Shown piece by piece: positions 49,289-60,655 of a DNA stretch of 64,000 nt. The position numbers and the translations under genes are program-made. Every line of letters begins with the position of its first letter. Positions within the stretch are counted from its first letter, which is position 1. The notes beneath the pieces were generated by a model that did no database searches, was not told where the DNA came from, and saw nothing but the letters and a program-made list of their open reading frames with translations. This DNA is from Chitinophaga pinensis (lineage in GTDB: Bacteria; Bacteroidota; Bacteroidia; UKL13-3), in assembly GCA_945860865.1 (NCBI GenBank), contig CAMARW010000001.1, forward strand, positions 524,294 to 588,293, read 5' to 3'.

Positions 49289-50602
49289 CTAGTAACGGTA
49301 CATTTCCGATTTAAACGGACCTCTAACTTGAACACCGATGTAATCTGCTTGTTCATTTTCTAGGATAGTTAATTTAGCACCAATATGCGCTAAATGCAAG
49401 AAAGCAACTTTCTCATCAAGGTGTTTAGGTAATACGTAAACTTTGTTCTCGTAGCTTTCACTGTTAGTCCATAATTCTATTTGAGCCAAAGTTTGGTTGG
49501 TAAACGAGTTACTCATAACAAAACTTGGGTGACCCATAGCGCAACCTAAGTTAACTAAACGACCTTCAGCTAATACAATAATGTCGTTTCCTTCAATATT
49601 GTAAATATCAACTTGAGGTTTCAAGGTGTTTTTGGTTGAACCATAAGTTCCATTTAACCAAGCCATATCAATTTCATTGTCGAAATGACCGATATTACAA
49701 ACGATAGATTTATCGCGCATGGCTCTGAAATGACGCTCAGTAATAATTTTTAAATTACCTGTAGCTGTAACAAAAATGTTTGCACGTTGGCAAGCTTCTT
49801 CCATGGTTACTACTTCGTATCCGTCCATGGCTGCTTGAAGCGCACAAATTGGATCAATTTCTGTTACTAATACACGAGCACCTGCGCCACGTAAAGATTC
49901 AGCAGAACCTTTTCCAACATCACCGTAACCCGCAACAACAGCAACCTTACCAGCCATCATAATATCAGTAGCTCTACGGATAGCATCTACCAAAGATTCT
50001 TTACAACCGTATTTGTTATCAAATTTAGATTTAGTAACAGAATCGTTAACGTTGATAGCAGGCATTACCAAAGTGCCTTTTTTCATACGCTCATATAAGC
50101 GGTGAACACCAGTAGTTGTTTCTTCAGATAAACCTTTGATGTCTTTAGTTAACTCAGGGTAACGATCAAACACCATATTGGTTAAATCACCACCATCATC
50201 TAAAATCATATTTAACGGTTGGCCACCTTCAAAGGCAAATAAGGTTTGCTCAATACACCAATCAAATTCTTCCTCATTCTGACCTTTCCAAGCATAAACC
50301 GGAATACCTGCGGCAGCAATAGCAGCAGCAGCATGATCTTGTGTAGAGAAAATATTACATGAACTCCAGGTAACCTCGGCTCCTAAATGTTTCAATGTTT
50401 CAATTAGTACTGCGGTTTGGATGGTCATGTGTAAACAACCAGCAACACGAGCACCTTTTAAAGGCTGACTTTCGCCATATTCTGAGCGAAGTGCCATTAA
50501 ACCTGGCATTTCTGCTTCGGCTAAACGAATTTCATTGCGTCCCCATTCTGCTAGGGTGATGTCTTTTACTTTGTAAGGAAGGGCAGTTTTTGCGTCTGAC
50601 AT
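49289..50602 (-). CDS. ahcY: Adenosylhomocysteinase
   Basis: [38 protein letters not shown]-terminal [18 protein letters not shown]. Confidence 0.95.
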   Translation of the reverse strand: MSDAKTALPYKVKDITLAEWGRNEIRLAEAEMPGLMALRSEYGESQPLKGARVAGCLHMTIQTAVLIETLKHLGAEVTWSSCNIFSTQDHAAAAIAAAGIPVYAWKGQNEEEFDWCIEQTLFAFEGGQPLNMILDDGGDLTNMVFDRYPELTKDIKGLSEETTTGVHRLYERMKKGTLVMPAINVNDSVTKSKFDNKYGCKESLVDAIRRATDIMMAGKVAVVAGYGDVGKGSAESLRGAGARVLVTEIDPICALQAAMDGYEVVTMEEACQRANIFVTATGNLKIITERHFRAMRDKSIVCNIGHFDNEIDMAWLNGTYGSTKNTLKPQVDIYNIEGNDIIVLAEGRLVNLGCAMGHPSFVMSNSFTNQTLAQIELWTNSESYENKVYVLPKHLDEKVAFLHLAHIGAKLTILENEQADYIGVQVRGPFKSEMYRY

Positions 50603-50879
50603 ATTTATATGTTTAAAAATTTAGTGCAAATCTAAACTTAACTACCTGATAATAAAAATAAAATTTAGTCAAACTTTTGTATTCTTATTATTTTTATAAG
50701 GTGTCATTTACAAGTTACTAGGGTGCCTTTAAATCTTCCTTTAGCAATTGACCTAAATTAAATTTATTTTCGTGCCTCAACTGCAGGCTTTATGTCCCAA
50801 ATAAAAACTATAAAACTCAAAGCATAAAGCTGTAGCATTTAACTAAATATTTAAAAATCAAACCTTAAAACCAGAAATT

Positions 50880-51299
50880 ATGCCATATCCAGAAATGTTA
50901 GTTGCTCCAATGAGACAACAATTAGAGAATGTTGGATTCAAATCCTTAATGAATGCATCTGAAGTAGAAACTGCACTCAATAATAAAGTAGGTACTCAGT
51001 TAGTAGTATTTAATTCTGTTTGCGGTTGTGCCGCTGGAACCTGTAGACCAGGCGTAATTGATGCCGTAACCAATGGCAGCAAAAAACCTACTGAATTGTT
51101 AACTGTTTTCGCAGGACAAGAATCTGACGCAGTTGCAAAAGCGCGTGAATTTACGCTACCATTTCCACCTTCGTCGCCATCTATCGCTTTGTTTAAAGAA
51201 GGTAACTTGGTGCACTTCATAGAGCGCCACATGATTGAAGGTCGCAGCGCCGAAATGATTTCCCAAAATCTTCAAGCCGCATTCGACGAATATTGTTAA
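50880..51299 (+). CDS. BrxA/BrxB-family bacilliredoxin
   Basis: VFNSVCGCAAGTCRPG, HFIERHMIEGRSAEMI. Confidence 0.85.
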   Translation: MPYPEMLVAPMRQQLENVGFKSLMNASEVETALNNKVGTQLVVFNSVCGCAAGTCRPGVIDAVTNGSKKPTELLTVFAGQESDAVAKAREFTLPFPPSSPSIALFKEGNLVHFIERHMIEGRSAEMISQNLQAAFDEYC

Positions 51300-51332
51300 T
51301 TCATTTTAGACGGTTACCCAATATTCGGTTAG

Positions 51333-51360
51333 GTAGGGGAAAGTTGCGATTTTCCCCTAC
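51333..51360. terminator. Hairpin GTAGGGGAAA-gttgcga-TTTTCCCCTAC at a convergent junction
   Basis: Directly seen stem-loop overlapping the downstream stop codon. Confidence 0.7.
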
Positions 51361-52718
51361 TCCAACACAATCAATTCATCCCCCTTTTGATAGGGCACGT
51401 AGGTTATAATTAGTTGAAACATTTCATCGGTAGTTTTCATGCTACCTTCTCTTTCTGCAATTAATTTAGGCGGGTTAAACGGGTTATTGGGGTTACTTGC
51501 CCTGTTGTCGAAATCGCCTTCTACAAAAATGGTTGATCCTCTCGGAATCTTTAACATTTTCTTAGGCATGTAAAAGTACTGCCACCTAAAGTCCCAATTA
51601 TTTATTCTAATTAACCTAATAGTATCCCCACTTGGTTTGATAGCATAGGCCCAAAAACGTTTGCCAATTAAATGCATGTGCGGCACTAAATTTACAATTG
51701 AAATATCATTGGGTACAGTAAATTTAATATGAAATGTCTTCATTTCATTGGCTGGAACCACCAAAGTTGGCTCAACGGGAGCTAAACCCAATGTGCCAAT
51801 CTGAAATTCAGCCACAGGCCGTTTAGGCTCTTTTACCCCATAATAAATTTTGTAGTAAGAAGAGTCAATTTCATCTACTGGGCTCGGACCAAAATGCATG
51901 TCGTTTAAATAAAATGCATTTTTTTTACCAACTCTAAACCCACCAATTTCATCTGGGTAAAAACTAAACTGCGCACCAGGAAGATAGTTAGAAACGCTGG
52001 GTGTCATGGGCGCATAAGTGCCATCATCATTCAGTAGTCCTAATTCTTTGTGTATGCTTGTGCTTTTAGTTTGGTCTTGGTTCACCATAAATTTACCTGC
52101 TTGTAAATTCTTTTTTTTGCTAGCATTAAATTGAATAATATGGGTGTTAACATGGTGCACCAATCGTTTGTTCCCTGGCACAAATTCTATGGCTCTAATG
52201 ATGGTGTCTTGAGGTAATTCAAAAGGAATTTTCAAAACCATAAATAAATCAGTATTATTTCCCGGAACCTTTATGGGTTTTGGCATTCTTACAATTAAAT
52301 CGGGTGCCCCATTGCTCCATTTTTTTTCTAATATTTCTGGCTGAACCAATGCAGCCGTATCTCCTGGTAAACTGCCTTCTTCTGCCCAGCGTTTTATTAA
52401 CTGAATTTGTTCATCTGTTAAATAAGTTTCATTGGCAAAATGCGTGTAGGTTGGGTCTGCTGGCCAGGGTGGCATTAACCTGTTTGCTGTAACATAGGCA
52501 ATGAGTTTAGCTTTGGAGGCAATATCATCATAACTTATTAGTGAGAAAGGAGCGGCTCCATCTTGATTGTGGCATTTGCTGCAATTTTCGTAAATAATGG
52601 GTGCAATATGTTCGGCAAACAAAACAGGTTCATTGGCGCTTGGTAGTTGTGCGGTATTTTGGCATGCCGCAATAACAATAACCAAAAATGCAGTTAAGTA
52701 CTTTAATTTATGTAACAT
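51357..52718 (-). CDS. Lipoprotein c-type cytochrome / copper type II monooxygenase-like
   Basis: Lipobox IAACQN; haem motif CSKCH; HHVNTHI and HMHLIGKRFWAYA Cu-ligand-like motifs. Confidence 0.65.
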   Translation of the reverse strand: MLHKLKYLTAFLVIVIAACQNTAQLPSANEPVLFAEHIAPIIYENCSKCHNQDGAAPFSLISYDDIASKAKLIAYVTANRLMPPWPADPTYTHFANETYLTDEQIQLIKRWAEEGSLPGDTAALVQPEILEKKWSNGAPDLIVRMPKPIKVPGNNTDLFMVLKIPFELPQDTIIRAIEFVPGNKRLVHHVNTHIIQFNASKKKNLQAGKFMVNQDQTKSTSIHKELGLLNDDGTYAPMTPSVSNYLPGAQFSFYPDEIGGFRVGKKNAFYLNDMHFGPSPVDEIDSSYYKIYYGVKEPKRPVAEFQIGTLGLAPVEPTLVVPANEMKTFHIKFTVPNDISIVNLVPHMHLIGKRFWAYAIKPSGDTIRLIRINNWDFRWQYFYMPKKMLKIPRGSTIFVEGDFDNRASNPNNPFNPPKLIAEREGSMKTTDEMFQLIITYVPYQKGDELIVLE

Positions 52719-53266
52719 CCAATGGCCTTGGTTTTATAAGGTTTAACGGATTGACCTTGGTATATGTTTTCTAAAACATTAGCTAGGTCGTGTTCGGTAA
52801 TAACTTTTCTCTTTTTGCTCAATTCGTAGGCCCAATTATCAATTCTTCCTTGGTAAACTTTCACATTATTGGGGGTAAAAACGGCTACTTCTGGTGTTAT
52901 ACTGGCTTGTATAAAAGTAGCTAATGCTAGTTTGGTATCAAGGTAGAAAGGAATCTCCTCTAATTTGTATTTTTTTCTGAACGCACTTATTTTTTGTTTG
53001 CTAAATGTTTTGCCCGGTATAATTATAAAAAAGCTAAAATTTGCTTTTTGGTAAGTTTGAAACAAGTTTCTAATGGTAAGTGTATAGCTTTCGCAGAGGG
53101 GGCATTCTGGAGAAAGGAAAAGAATTACAGCCGTTTTATTGCTTGCTTTGGGATCTATCTGATATGCTTTTCCCGCCATTGTTTCAATGGTAATATCAGA
53201 TAAATTGTTTGTATTTTGGGCTTGAACTAGCCCAATACTGAATAACCATACAATAAAGATTTTCAT
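52703..53266 (-). CDS. Secreted redoxin/thioredoxin-fold protein
   Basis: Start MKIFIVWLFSIGLVQAQ at 53266; ILFLSPECPLCESYT active site. Confidence 0.75.
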   Translation of the reverse strand: MKIFIVWLFSIGLVQAQNTNNLSDITIETMAGKAYQIDPKASNKTAVILFLSPECPLCESYTLTIRNLFQTYQKANFSFFIIIPGKTFSKQKISAFRKKYKLEEIPFYLDTKLALATFIQASITPEVAVFTPNNVKVYQGRIDNWAYELSKKRKVITEHDLANVLENIYQGQSVKPYKTKAIGCYIN

Positions 53267-53284
53267 GTATACAAAGTTATTCTT

Positions 53285-53345
53285 TTTGATATTAACAAAT
53301 AAAAAAAGCGGGCTTAGCCCGCTTTTTTTATTTGTTAATATCAAA
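53285..53345. terminator. 61-bp near-perfect palindrome/terminator, 30-bp arms, 1-nt centre
   Basis: TTTGATATTAACAAATAAAAAAAGCGGGCT-T-AGCCCGCTTTTTTTATTTGTTAATATCAAA; right arm includes the accC stop and last codons. Confidence 0.95.
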
Positions 53346-54674
53346 GGTATTCATGAAGGCTGTGGTGAAATTACCCTTCTTAAAATCTTCGTTTTGCATC
53401 AATTTTAATGCTAAGGGAATGGTTGTTTTTAATCCCGGACCCTCAATGATAAACTCTCCTAGGGCTCTTTCCATTTTGATAATGGCTTCATCTCTAGTTT
53501 GGGCTGTAACAATCATTTTAGCAATCATACTATCGTAATTACTTGGAATAGTATATCCAGCGTAAATGTGTGTATCAACCCGCACACCATGACCGCCTGG
53601 TTTGTGTAGGTAATCTATTCTGCCTGGAGTAGGTCTAAAGTTATTGTTTGGATCTTCTGCGTTTATGCGCACTTCTATAGAATGACGTGATGGGTAATAA
53701 TTTCTACCACTTATTGGAACACCTGCTGCAATCAAAATTTGTTCCTTAACTAAGTCAAAATTAATTACTTCTTCTGTAACAGGATGCTCCACTTGGATGC
53801 GCGTATTCATCTCCATGAAATAAAAATTCCTGTGCTTATCCACTAAAAATTCAATAGTACCTAAACCTTCGTAACCAATGGCTGAGGCTCCTGCAATGGC
53901 AGCTTGTCCCATTTTTTCACGTAATTCATCGGTCATAAAAGGAGAAGGACTTTCTTCTACTAATTTTTGGTGTCTTCTTTGAATAGAGCAGTCTCTTTCA
54001 GATAGGTGGCAAACTTTTCCGTATTGATCTCCAGCTAACTGAATTTCTATATGACGTGGTTCTTCTACATATTTTTCCATGTAGATACCATCATTTCCAA
54101 AGGCCGCTAAAGATTCTTGTTTGGCACTGTCCCAGTGTTTTTCAAATTCTTCATCTGCCCAAATAATGCGCATGCCTCTGCCGCCGCCACCGGCGGTTGC
54201 TTTAATAATTACAGGATAGCCAATTACCTTAGCAATTTCTCTTCCCTCTGCGGCATCTTTTAATAATCCATCTGAGCCAGGTATAACGGGAACACCCGCT
54301 TTTTTCATCGTATCTTTGGCGTTAGATTTATCTCCCATGGAGTTAATCATTTCTGGACTAGCGCCAATAAATTTGATGCCGTGTTCTCTACAAACTTGAG
54401 AGAATTTTGCGTTTTCAGATAAAAAACCGTAGCCAGGGTGAATGGCATCTGCATTGGTTATTTCTGCAGCAGCAATAATATTGTTAATGCTTAAGTACGA
54501 TTGTGCAGAGGGTGGAGGCCCAATACAAACAGCTTCATCTGCAAACCTTACATGCAAACTTTCTTTATCTGCTGTAGAATAAACTGCAACCGTTTTTATG
54601 CCCATTTCACGAGCGGTACGTATTATCCTTAATGCTATTTCGCCTCGGTTGGCAATGAGTATTTTTTTAAACAT
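53328..54674 (-). CDS. accC: Acetyl-CoA carboxylase biotin carboxylase subunit
   Basis: [47 protein letters not shown]. Confidence 0.96.
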   Translation of the reverse strand: MFKKILIANRGEIALRIIRTAREMGIKTVAVYSTADKESLHVRFADEAVCIGPPPSAQSYLSINNIIAAAEITNADAIHPGYGFLSENAKFSQVCREHGIKFIGASPEMINSMGDKSNAKDTMKKAGVPVIPGSDGLLKDAAEGREIAKVIGYPVIIKATAGGGGRGMRIIWADEEFEKHWDSAKQESLAAFGNDGIYMEKYVEEPRHIEIQLAGDQYGKVCHLSERDCSIQRRHQKLVEESPSPFMTDELREKMGQAAIAGASAIGYEGLGTIEFLVDKHRNFYFMEMNTRIQVEHPVTEEVINFDLVKEQILIAAGVPISGRNYYPSRHSIEVRINAEDPNNNFRPTPGRIDYLHKPGGHGVRVDTHIYAGYTIPSNYDSMIAKMIVTAQTRDEAIIKMERALGEFIIEGPGLKTTIPLALKLMQNEDFKKGNFTTAFMNTFDINK

Positions 54675-54725
54675 TTAAAAGCTAATTAATGGAACGTTAT
54701 GAATAAAACCCTGCCTAGCAGAAAC

Positions 54726-55196
54726 CTATTTAGGTTCAACCAAAAACAAAGGTTGGTCGTACTCAATAGGTGAAGCATTGTCGGCTAAAATTTTAACGAT
54801 TTTACCAGAAACCTCTGATTCAATTTCGTTGAATAATTTCATAGCTTCTACAATGCACAAAACCTGACCCACTTTTATTTCATCACCAATCTGAACAAAA
54901 GCAGGTTTATCTGGCGAAGCAGATTTATAATAAGTACCAATCATTGGAGATTTAATGGTAATTAAGTTGCTTGCAACCTCAGTATGGTGAGATTCCATTT
55001 TTTCTGTTGGTGCAGCAGCCACAACTGGCGCTGGTGCCGGTGCTGAGTAAGTTACTGGCGCTGATTGTTGCACAAGTACTGTTTTCTCATCTGTTTTTTT
55101 AATGGCCAATTTAAAATCGCCACGTTCTACCTCAACTTCAGAAACTCCTGATTCTGAAACCAGTTTAATAAGTTCTTTTATTTCTTTTAATTCCAT
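54726..55196 (-). CDS. accB: Acetyl-CoA carboxylase biotin carboxyl carrier protein
   Basis: IKSPMIGTYYKSASPDKPAFVQIGDEIKVGQVLCIVEAMKLFNEIE. Confidence 0.95.
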   Translation of the reverse strand: MELKEIKELIKLVSESGVSEVEVERGDFKLAIKKTDEKTVLVQQSAPVTYSAPAPAPVVAAAPTEKMESHHTEVASNLITIKSPMIGTYYKSASPDKPAFVQIGDEIKVGQVLCIVEAMKLFNEIESEVSGKIVKILADNASPIEYDQPLFLVEPK

Positions 55197-55277
55197 AAGA
55201 ATATCTATTTATAACAATCAAATTTATTCAAAAAAACCAATTGGCAATACCAATATTTAAAATTTTTATAATTTATA

Positions 55278-56279
55278 TTAGTTTGGTGTATCGTAGGCCC
55301 ATTTAAGATAGATTGCTCCCCAAGTAAATCCACCTCCAAAAGCGGCTAAAACGAGGTTGTCACCTTTTTTTAGTTGTTTTTCCCACTCCCATAAACAAAG
55401 TGGCAAAGTACCATTAGTGGTATTACCAAAATGGTCTATATTAATCATTACTTTCTCTTTATCAATACCCATTCTTTCTGCAGTTGCATCTATAATGCGC
55501 AAGTTGGCTTGATGTGGAACTAACCAAGCAATATCGTCTGGGGTTAAATGATTGCGTTCCATTATTTGAGCAGAAACATCTGCCATTCCTTTTACTGCAA
55601 ATTTAAAAACAGATTTACCATCCTGATAAACAAAATGTTCTCTGTTGTCTATTGTTTGGTAAGTTGATGGTTTAAGTGACCCTCCTGCTTTTTGATGCAA
55701 GAAGTGTCTTCCTGATCCATCCGATTTTAGAACAGCATCTATAATGCCATTCCCTTCGTAGTTGGGTTCAAGTAAAACAGCCCCGCAACCATCTCCAAAA
55801 ATAATGCAGGTGTTGCGATCTGTGTAATCTATAATAGACGACATTTTGTCGCCACCTACAACCAAAACTTTCTTATATTTACCAGATTCTATAAAACTAC
55901 TTGCTGTTTGCAAAGAGAATAAGAAGCCAGAACATGCGGCCATTAAATCGTAAGCAAATGCATTTTTTGCACCAATTTTATCTGCCAAAATACAAGCGGC
56001 AGAAGGAAAAATTAAATCAGGGGTTACGGTAGCAAATATAATTAAATCAATTTCTTCAGCATTAATTCCTCTCTTAAGTAGTAAGCCATTCACTGCTTCC
56101 ACAGCCATATCAGATGTGGCTAAATTAGGGTCTTTTAAAATGCGTCTTTCTTTGATGCCTGTTCTAGATGTAATCCATTCATCACTTGTTTCTACTAATA
56201 ACTCTAACTCTTTGTTAGTTAATACATCTGGTGGTACATAGCCATGAATGGCAGTAATTGCGGCAGTTATTTTGTTCAT
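55278..56279 (-). CDS. fabH: Beta-ketoacyl-ACP synthase III
   Basis: [47 protein letters not shown]. Confidence 0.95.
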   Translation of the reverse strand: MNKITAAITAIHGYVPPDVLTNKELELLVETSDEWITSRTGIKERRILKDPNLATSDMAVEAVNGLLLKRGINAEEIDLIIFATVTPDLIFPSAACILADKIGAKNAFAYDLMAACSGFLFSLQTASSFIESGKYKKVLVVGGDKMSSIIDYTDRNTCIIFGDGCGAVLLEPNYEGNGIIDAVLKSDGSGRHFLHQKAGGSLKPSTYQTIDNREHFVYQDGKSVFKFAVKGMADVSAQIMERNHLTPDDIAWLVPHQANLRIIDATAERMGIDKEKVMINIDHFGNTTNGTLPLCLWEWEKQLKKGDNLVLAAFGGGFTWGAIYLKWAYDTPN

Positions 56280-57238
56280 TATTGTGCTGTAGGAACTAAA
56301 TCTTTAAAAGCATTTTGTATAATCTGAATCAAGTTAGAATCTACTACTTGCTTGGCAGAGAATAACATATTTTTAAAAGCTTTTGCATTAGAAATTCCGT
56401 GGCCAATAATTACGGGTGCATTAACGCCCATGATAGGTGTTCCACCAAAATTTTCATAGTTAAAACTTTCTAGATAATCATCTTGTATGCCACGCTTACG
56501 CAATGCAAAATACATAGATTCAAGAGATTTTAATACTACATTACCCGTAAAGCCATCGCATACTATAACATCAACTTTATCTGAGATTATATCTCTACCT
56601 TCAATGTTTCCAATAAAATTAAATTGGTTGGTATCCTCCATTATTTGGTGGGCAGAAATAGTAACTAAATTACCTTTTTCTTTTTCTTCACCAATACTTA
56701 ATAAGCCTACTTTTGGGTTTGCTACTTTGTGCACGTGCTGTAAAAGCAAAGAGCCTAAAATACCAAACTGGTTTAATACATCTGGTTTGCAATCTGCATT
56801 TGCCCCTACATCTAGCAGTAATCCAACCCCACCATGAGCCTTTGGCACCATGGCAGTAACACAAGGACGAATTACGCCTTCGATTGGTTTTACTGAAAAC
56901 ATAGCTCCAACTAGCATTGCTCCCGTATTTCCAGCACTTACAAAAGCACTGATTTCTTTTTTTGCTAAAAGGCCAAAGCCTACGGATATGCTAGAATCTT
57001 TCTTTTGCGAAATGGCTTTGGTTGGATGTTCGCTCATGCCAATTACCTCGCTAGTATGAACAAAATCAAAATCCTCTGTGTTTCCACCTTGTTCTAGCAA
57101 TTGTTGTTTGGCTTGTTCAATATCTCCAATAAGGACAATACGAACATCGCTTCCCATCTCTTGATTAGCAATTATCGCACCCGCAATTGCTTCTTTTGGA
57201 GCATAATCGCCCCCCATGATATCAAAACCAATCTTCAT
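56279..57238 (-). CDS. plsX: Phosphate acyltransferase PlsX
   Basis: [46 protein letters not shown]. Confidence 0.95.
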   Translation of the reverse strand: MKIGFDIMGGDYAPKEAIAGAIIANQEMGSDVRIVLIGDIEQAKQQLLEQGGNTEDFDFVHTSEVIGMSEHPTKAISQKKDSSISVGFGLLAKKEISAFVSAGNTGAMLVGAMFSVKPIEGVIRPCVTAMVPKAHGGVGLLLDVGANADCKPDVLNQFGILGSLLLQHVHKVANPKVGLLSIGEEKEKGNLVTISAHQIMEDTNQFNFIGNIEGRDIISDKVDVIVCDGFTGNVVLKSLESMYFALRKRGIQDDYLESFNYENFGGTPIMGVNAPVIIGHGISNAKAFKNMLFSAKQVVDSNLIQIIQNAFKDLVPTAQ

Positions 57239-57269
57239 TAAGCAGAATTTTTGCTAGTTATGCGGTTTA

Positions 57270-57455
57270 TTAAATGTCTTTTTGCATCTCAGGGAAAGCC
57301 AACTTACCTTTGTAGTAACCACCAGCGGTAACACGGTGACGAAGATGTGATTCGCCTGAAGTTGGATCTACAGATACTGTTGGATTAGCTCCTTTGTAAT
57401 GCGTTCTGCGCTTATCGCGTCTTGCGTTTGAGATTTTGCGTTTTGGATTAGGCAT
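57270..57455 (-). CDS. rpmF: 50S ribosomal protein L32
   Basis: MPNPKRKISNARRDKRRTHYKGANPTVSVDPTSGESHLRHRV. Confidence 0.95.
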   Translation of the reverse strand: MPNPKRKISNARRDKRRTHYKGANPTVSVDPTSGESHLRHRVTAGGYYKGKLAFPEMQKDI

Positions 57456-57475
57456 TTGATATGTCTCCTTTTATT

Positions 57476-58024
57476 TTAATTTAGTAAATCTTTTAATTTA
57501 TCCCAACGAGGATCAGCTTTTTGAATGCTTTCTTCCTCTTTGGTGTCTTCTTTTTCTTCTATTTCAATCTGCCCCAATCTGTTTAATACATCTTGGTTGC
57601 AGGGTTTAGGCTCAGGTAAAACTTCACAGTTTTTCTTTTGAGGAATGGATAACAATAAACTTTCATATAAATATTGCTTCAAATCAAATTCAATTTCTGT
57701 TCTAGCAATATATATAATCTCTGTGTCGTCAAAATTATTTGCCTCACTTAATTTCATCATTAAGTTAAACTTTTCGTTCAAGGGCAAATCAATATTTTCA
57801 GCACAGGTATCACAATCTACCCTCGCATTTCCTTTAAATACAAACTTAAAATCATACATTGAGTCTGTTTTGTATAGTTTTAAATCTACCTTAACCTTCG
57901 CATGCGAAAGGGGAGCAAATTCAAATTCTGCCAACAACTCTTCGTCAAGCATAAATTCAAATTCATTTAAACCCAATACAAGTTTGTTGAATTCAATTAG
58001 GTATGCTTTTGTTTTAGTTCCCAT
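57476..58024 (-). CDS. DUF177/YceD family protein
   Basis: VDCDTCAENIDLPLNEKF; canonical position upstream of rpmF. Confidence 0.85.
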   Translation of the reverse strand: MGTKTKAYLIEFNKLVLGLNEFEFMLDEELLAEFEFAPLSHAKVKVDLKLYKTDSMYDFKFVFKGNARVDCDTCAENIDLPLNEKFNLMMKLSEANNFDDTEIIYIARTEIEFDLKQYLYESLLLSIPQKKNCEVLPEPKPCNQDVLNRLGQIEIEEKEDTKEEESIQKADPRWDKLKDLLN

Positions 58025-58150
58025 TTTAAATAGCTGGCAAATATAAGCATTGCTTATAAAAATCTAAATGTTTTTTGAAAAACAACTGATAATCACAAGG
58101 CTAATTTGAAAATTAGTATGGTTTTTAGCAGCTAAATAGCAATAAACTAA

Positions 58151-59221
58151 TTAAAAATCAATTCTGAATCTTTCTCTTTTACCCGGATTTAGTGGCAATG
58201 GATTTGCGTTTATTTCAGTAAAATTATTTCTACGGGCCCAAATATCAATTGCCATAAACAAGGCATTGCGCATAGATTGTTCGCTGGCCTCATTTTTTCC
58301 GGCAATGGCATAAGCTGTTCCATGATCAGGCGAAGTGCGCACAAAGGGTAATCCCGCTGTTACGTTTACGCCAGAATCAAAAGCAGCATATTTAAATGGC
58401 ACCAAACCTTGGTCGTGGTACATAGCCAAAATCCCATCAAACTGTTTATATTGGTTCGAACCAAAAAAACCATCTGCTGGGTATGGGCCAAATACAAACA
58501 TTTGATTTTCGCCTTTCGCTTTTTCTATGGCTGGAATAATAATATCTTTTTCTTCTGAACCTAATAATCCATTATCTCCCGCGTGCGGGTTAAGTCCTAA
58601 AACTGCAATTCGGGGTTTAGAAATACCAAAGTCTCGCTGCAAGCTCTGTCTTAATAATCCTATTTTTTTATAAATACCTTCAACACTTAGCTGGGATGCC
58701 ACATCTTTTACAGGTAAATGTCCGGTTGCCAATGCCAACTTTAAATCATCCGAAGCAAGAACCATTAAATGGTCTGTACCTGCCTGTTGGGCAAGGTATT
58801 CTGTATGGCCCACAAAAGGCAATTCGGGTGTATTAACTGTGTTTTTATTTAGGGGAGCTGTAACAATCGCATCAATTTTTCCTGCCAATGCATCTTTAGT
58901 TGCCAAGGCAAGCGCTTTAAAGGCGTATTGGCCAGCTAGGGCCGTGGCTTCACCTATTTTTATTTCTGTTTCTTCTTCCCAACAAGTTAAAATATTAGCT
59001 TTTTTAGGATTAATTTGGTCGATGTGTTTAATTATATTGAGCTGAAAATCATTTAGATTTAGTACTTTTCTCCAAAATGAAATTATTTTTGGAGAACCAT
59101 AAACAACTGGTGTGCAATAATTTAATATGCGGTTGTCGTTTAATGTTTTTATTAGTACTTCAACGGCAATACTATTCATATCGCCAATTGTTATGCCTAT
59201 AATAGGTAATCTGTGTGTCAT
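58151..59221 (-). CDS. pdxA: 4-hydroxythreonine-4-phosphate dehydrogenase
   Basis: PIIGITIGDMNSIAVEVLIK, GHTEYLA, LGLNPHAGDNGLLG, MYHDQGLVPFK. Confidence 0.93.
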   Translation of the reverse strand: MTHRLPIIGITIGDMNSIAVEVLIKTLNDNRILNYCTPVVYGSPKIISFWRKVLNLNDFQLNIIKHIDQINPKKANILTCWEEETEIKIGEATALAGQYAFKALALATKDALAGKIDAIVTAPLNKNTVNTPELPFVGHTEYLAQQAGTDHLMVLASDDLKLALATGHLPVKDVASQLSVEGIYKKIGLLRQSLQRDFGISKPRIAVLGLNPHAGDNGLLGSEEKDIIIPAIEKAKGENQMFVFGPYPADGFFGSNQYKQFDGILAMYHDQGLVPFKYAAFDSGVNVTAGLPFVRTSPDHGTAYAIAGKNEASEQSMRNALFMAIDIWARRNNFTEINANPLPLNPGKRERFRIDF

Positions 59222-60655
59222 TTATTTGCTCAATTTTTTAACGAAATTAAATAATAATCTCACGCCTACTGCAGTTCCGTGTTTACCTCTATAACTGTCG
59301 GCTACATTTAAATAAGCTGGACCAGCAATGTCGAAATGCATCCATGGATAATTGGTAAACTTCTCTAAAAACTTGCCGGCGGTAATGGCTCCGCCAATTG
59401 GGCCACCAATATTTTTCATGTCAGCTAAATCGCTATTGATAAGTTTGGCATAATCCTCCCAAAATGGAAATTCTACCAATCGTTCATGGGTAAGCTTTCC
59501 TGTATCTATTAGTGATTTTTTAATTTCTTCACTAGCTGTTCCCATAAAAACAGTTCCGTATGAGCCAATTGCTGCCGCTGCTGCTCCGGTAAGCGTAGCA
59601 AAATCTAAAACCAAACTAGGTTCGTATTTTTTAGCGTAGGCGAGGGCATCGCCCAAAAGCATTCTTCCCTCTGCATCTGTATTTAAAACTTCAACCGTTT
59701 GCCCATCATACATTTTTACCACATCGCCGGGTGTATAGGCATTTTCTCCAGGTCTGTTATCTGTTGCAGGTATTAGTGCAATAACATAATAGGGTAATTT
59801 TGCTTTGGCTATGGCGCATATGGCGGCAGCTACAGCAGCTCCACCTGCCATATCACACTTCATCGTATCCATAGAATTGGGTGTAGGTTTTAAACTCAAT
59901 CCACCCGTATCATAAACAACACCTTTGCCAACTAAAACCAATGGTTTTTTGTTTTTAGCTAATTTTGGTTTGTATTCTAAAATGGTAAAAGTTGGCGGTG
60001 TTTTGCTTCCCTGGTTAACGGATAACAATCCACCCATTTTTAAAGTCTCAATTTGCTTTTTATTCAGTATTTCACAAGCAACCCCAGCATCTGTTGCCAT
60101 CGACTTCATTTCTTTAGCAAAAACAACTGCTGTTAAATGTGATTGCGGTTCATTTACCCATGTTCTGGCCGTAAATACAGCATCAACTAAAATTTGAAGC
60201 GTTTCTAAATCTTTCTTTTGTACACCAATAATTCCAATACTGTTTAAGGTGTTAGTTTGTTTTTTATCTGATTTGTATTTTAAAAACTGGTAATTGCTAA
60301 GTGCTAAACCTTCTGCTATTGCTAATGTAAAATTTTCATTTGATGCAGCATGAATACATACGTTTTTATATTGGTGCGCATTCAATGCAGCACAAATCTT
60401 ATTGCCTAAATTCCTGTAATTTTCTAATTGTTCTGCCTCTGTTTTTTTCTTCCAATCTTCGGTAAACTGAATAAAAGTAAGTTGTGAAAATTGATTGATT
60501 AAAATGTAACTTTCTTTGGCTACTTGTTTTTTTGCAACGTAGGCAAGCTCTTCTTTATTTAAATTCCACTGCGATAATTCTTTAGCATTATTAACTAAAA
60601 TTACTTGAGATTGATCTTTTAGAACTTTGGTTTGCGCATTTATTTTTGTGTTCAT
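59222..60655 (-). CDS. pepA: M17 leucyl aminopeptidase family protein
   Basis: VLVGKGVVYDTGGLSLKP, MDTMKCDMAGGAAV, NTDAEGRMLLGDAL. Confidence 0.92.
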   Translation of the reverse strand: MNTKINAQTKVLKDQSQVILVNNAKELSQWNLNKEELAYVAKKQVAKESYILINQFSQLTFIQFTEDWKKKTEAEQLENYRNLGNKICAALNAHQYKNVCIHAASNENFTLAIAEGLALSNYQFLKYKSDKKQTNTLNSIGIIGVQKKDLETLQILVDAVFTARTWVNEPQSHLTAVVFAKEMKSMATDAGVACEILNKKQIETLKMGGLLSVNQGSKTPPTFTILEYKPKLAKNKKPLVLVGKGVVYDTGGLSLKPTPNSMDTMKCDMAGGAAVAAAICAIAKAKLPYYVIALIPATDNRPGENAYTPGDVVKMYDGQTVEVLNTDAEGRMLLGDALAYAKKYEPSLVLDFATLTGAAAAAIGSYGTVFMGTASEEIKKSLIDTGKLTHERLVEFPFWEDYAKLINSDLADMKNIGGPIGGAITAGKFLEKFTNYPWMHFDIAGPAYLNVADSYRGKHGTAVGVRLLFNFVKKLSK

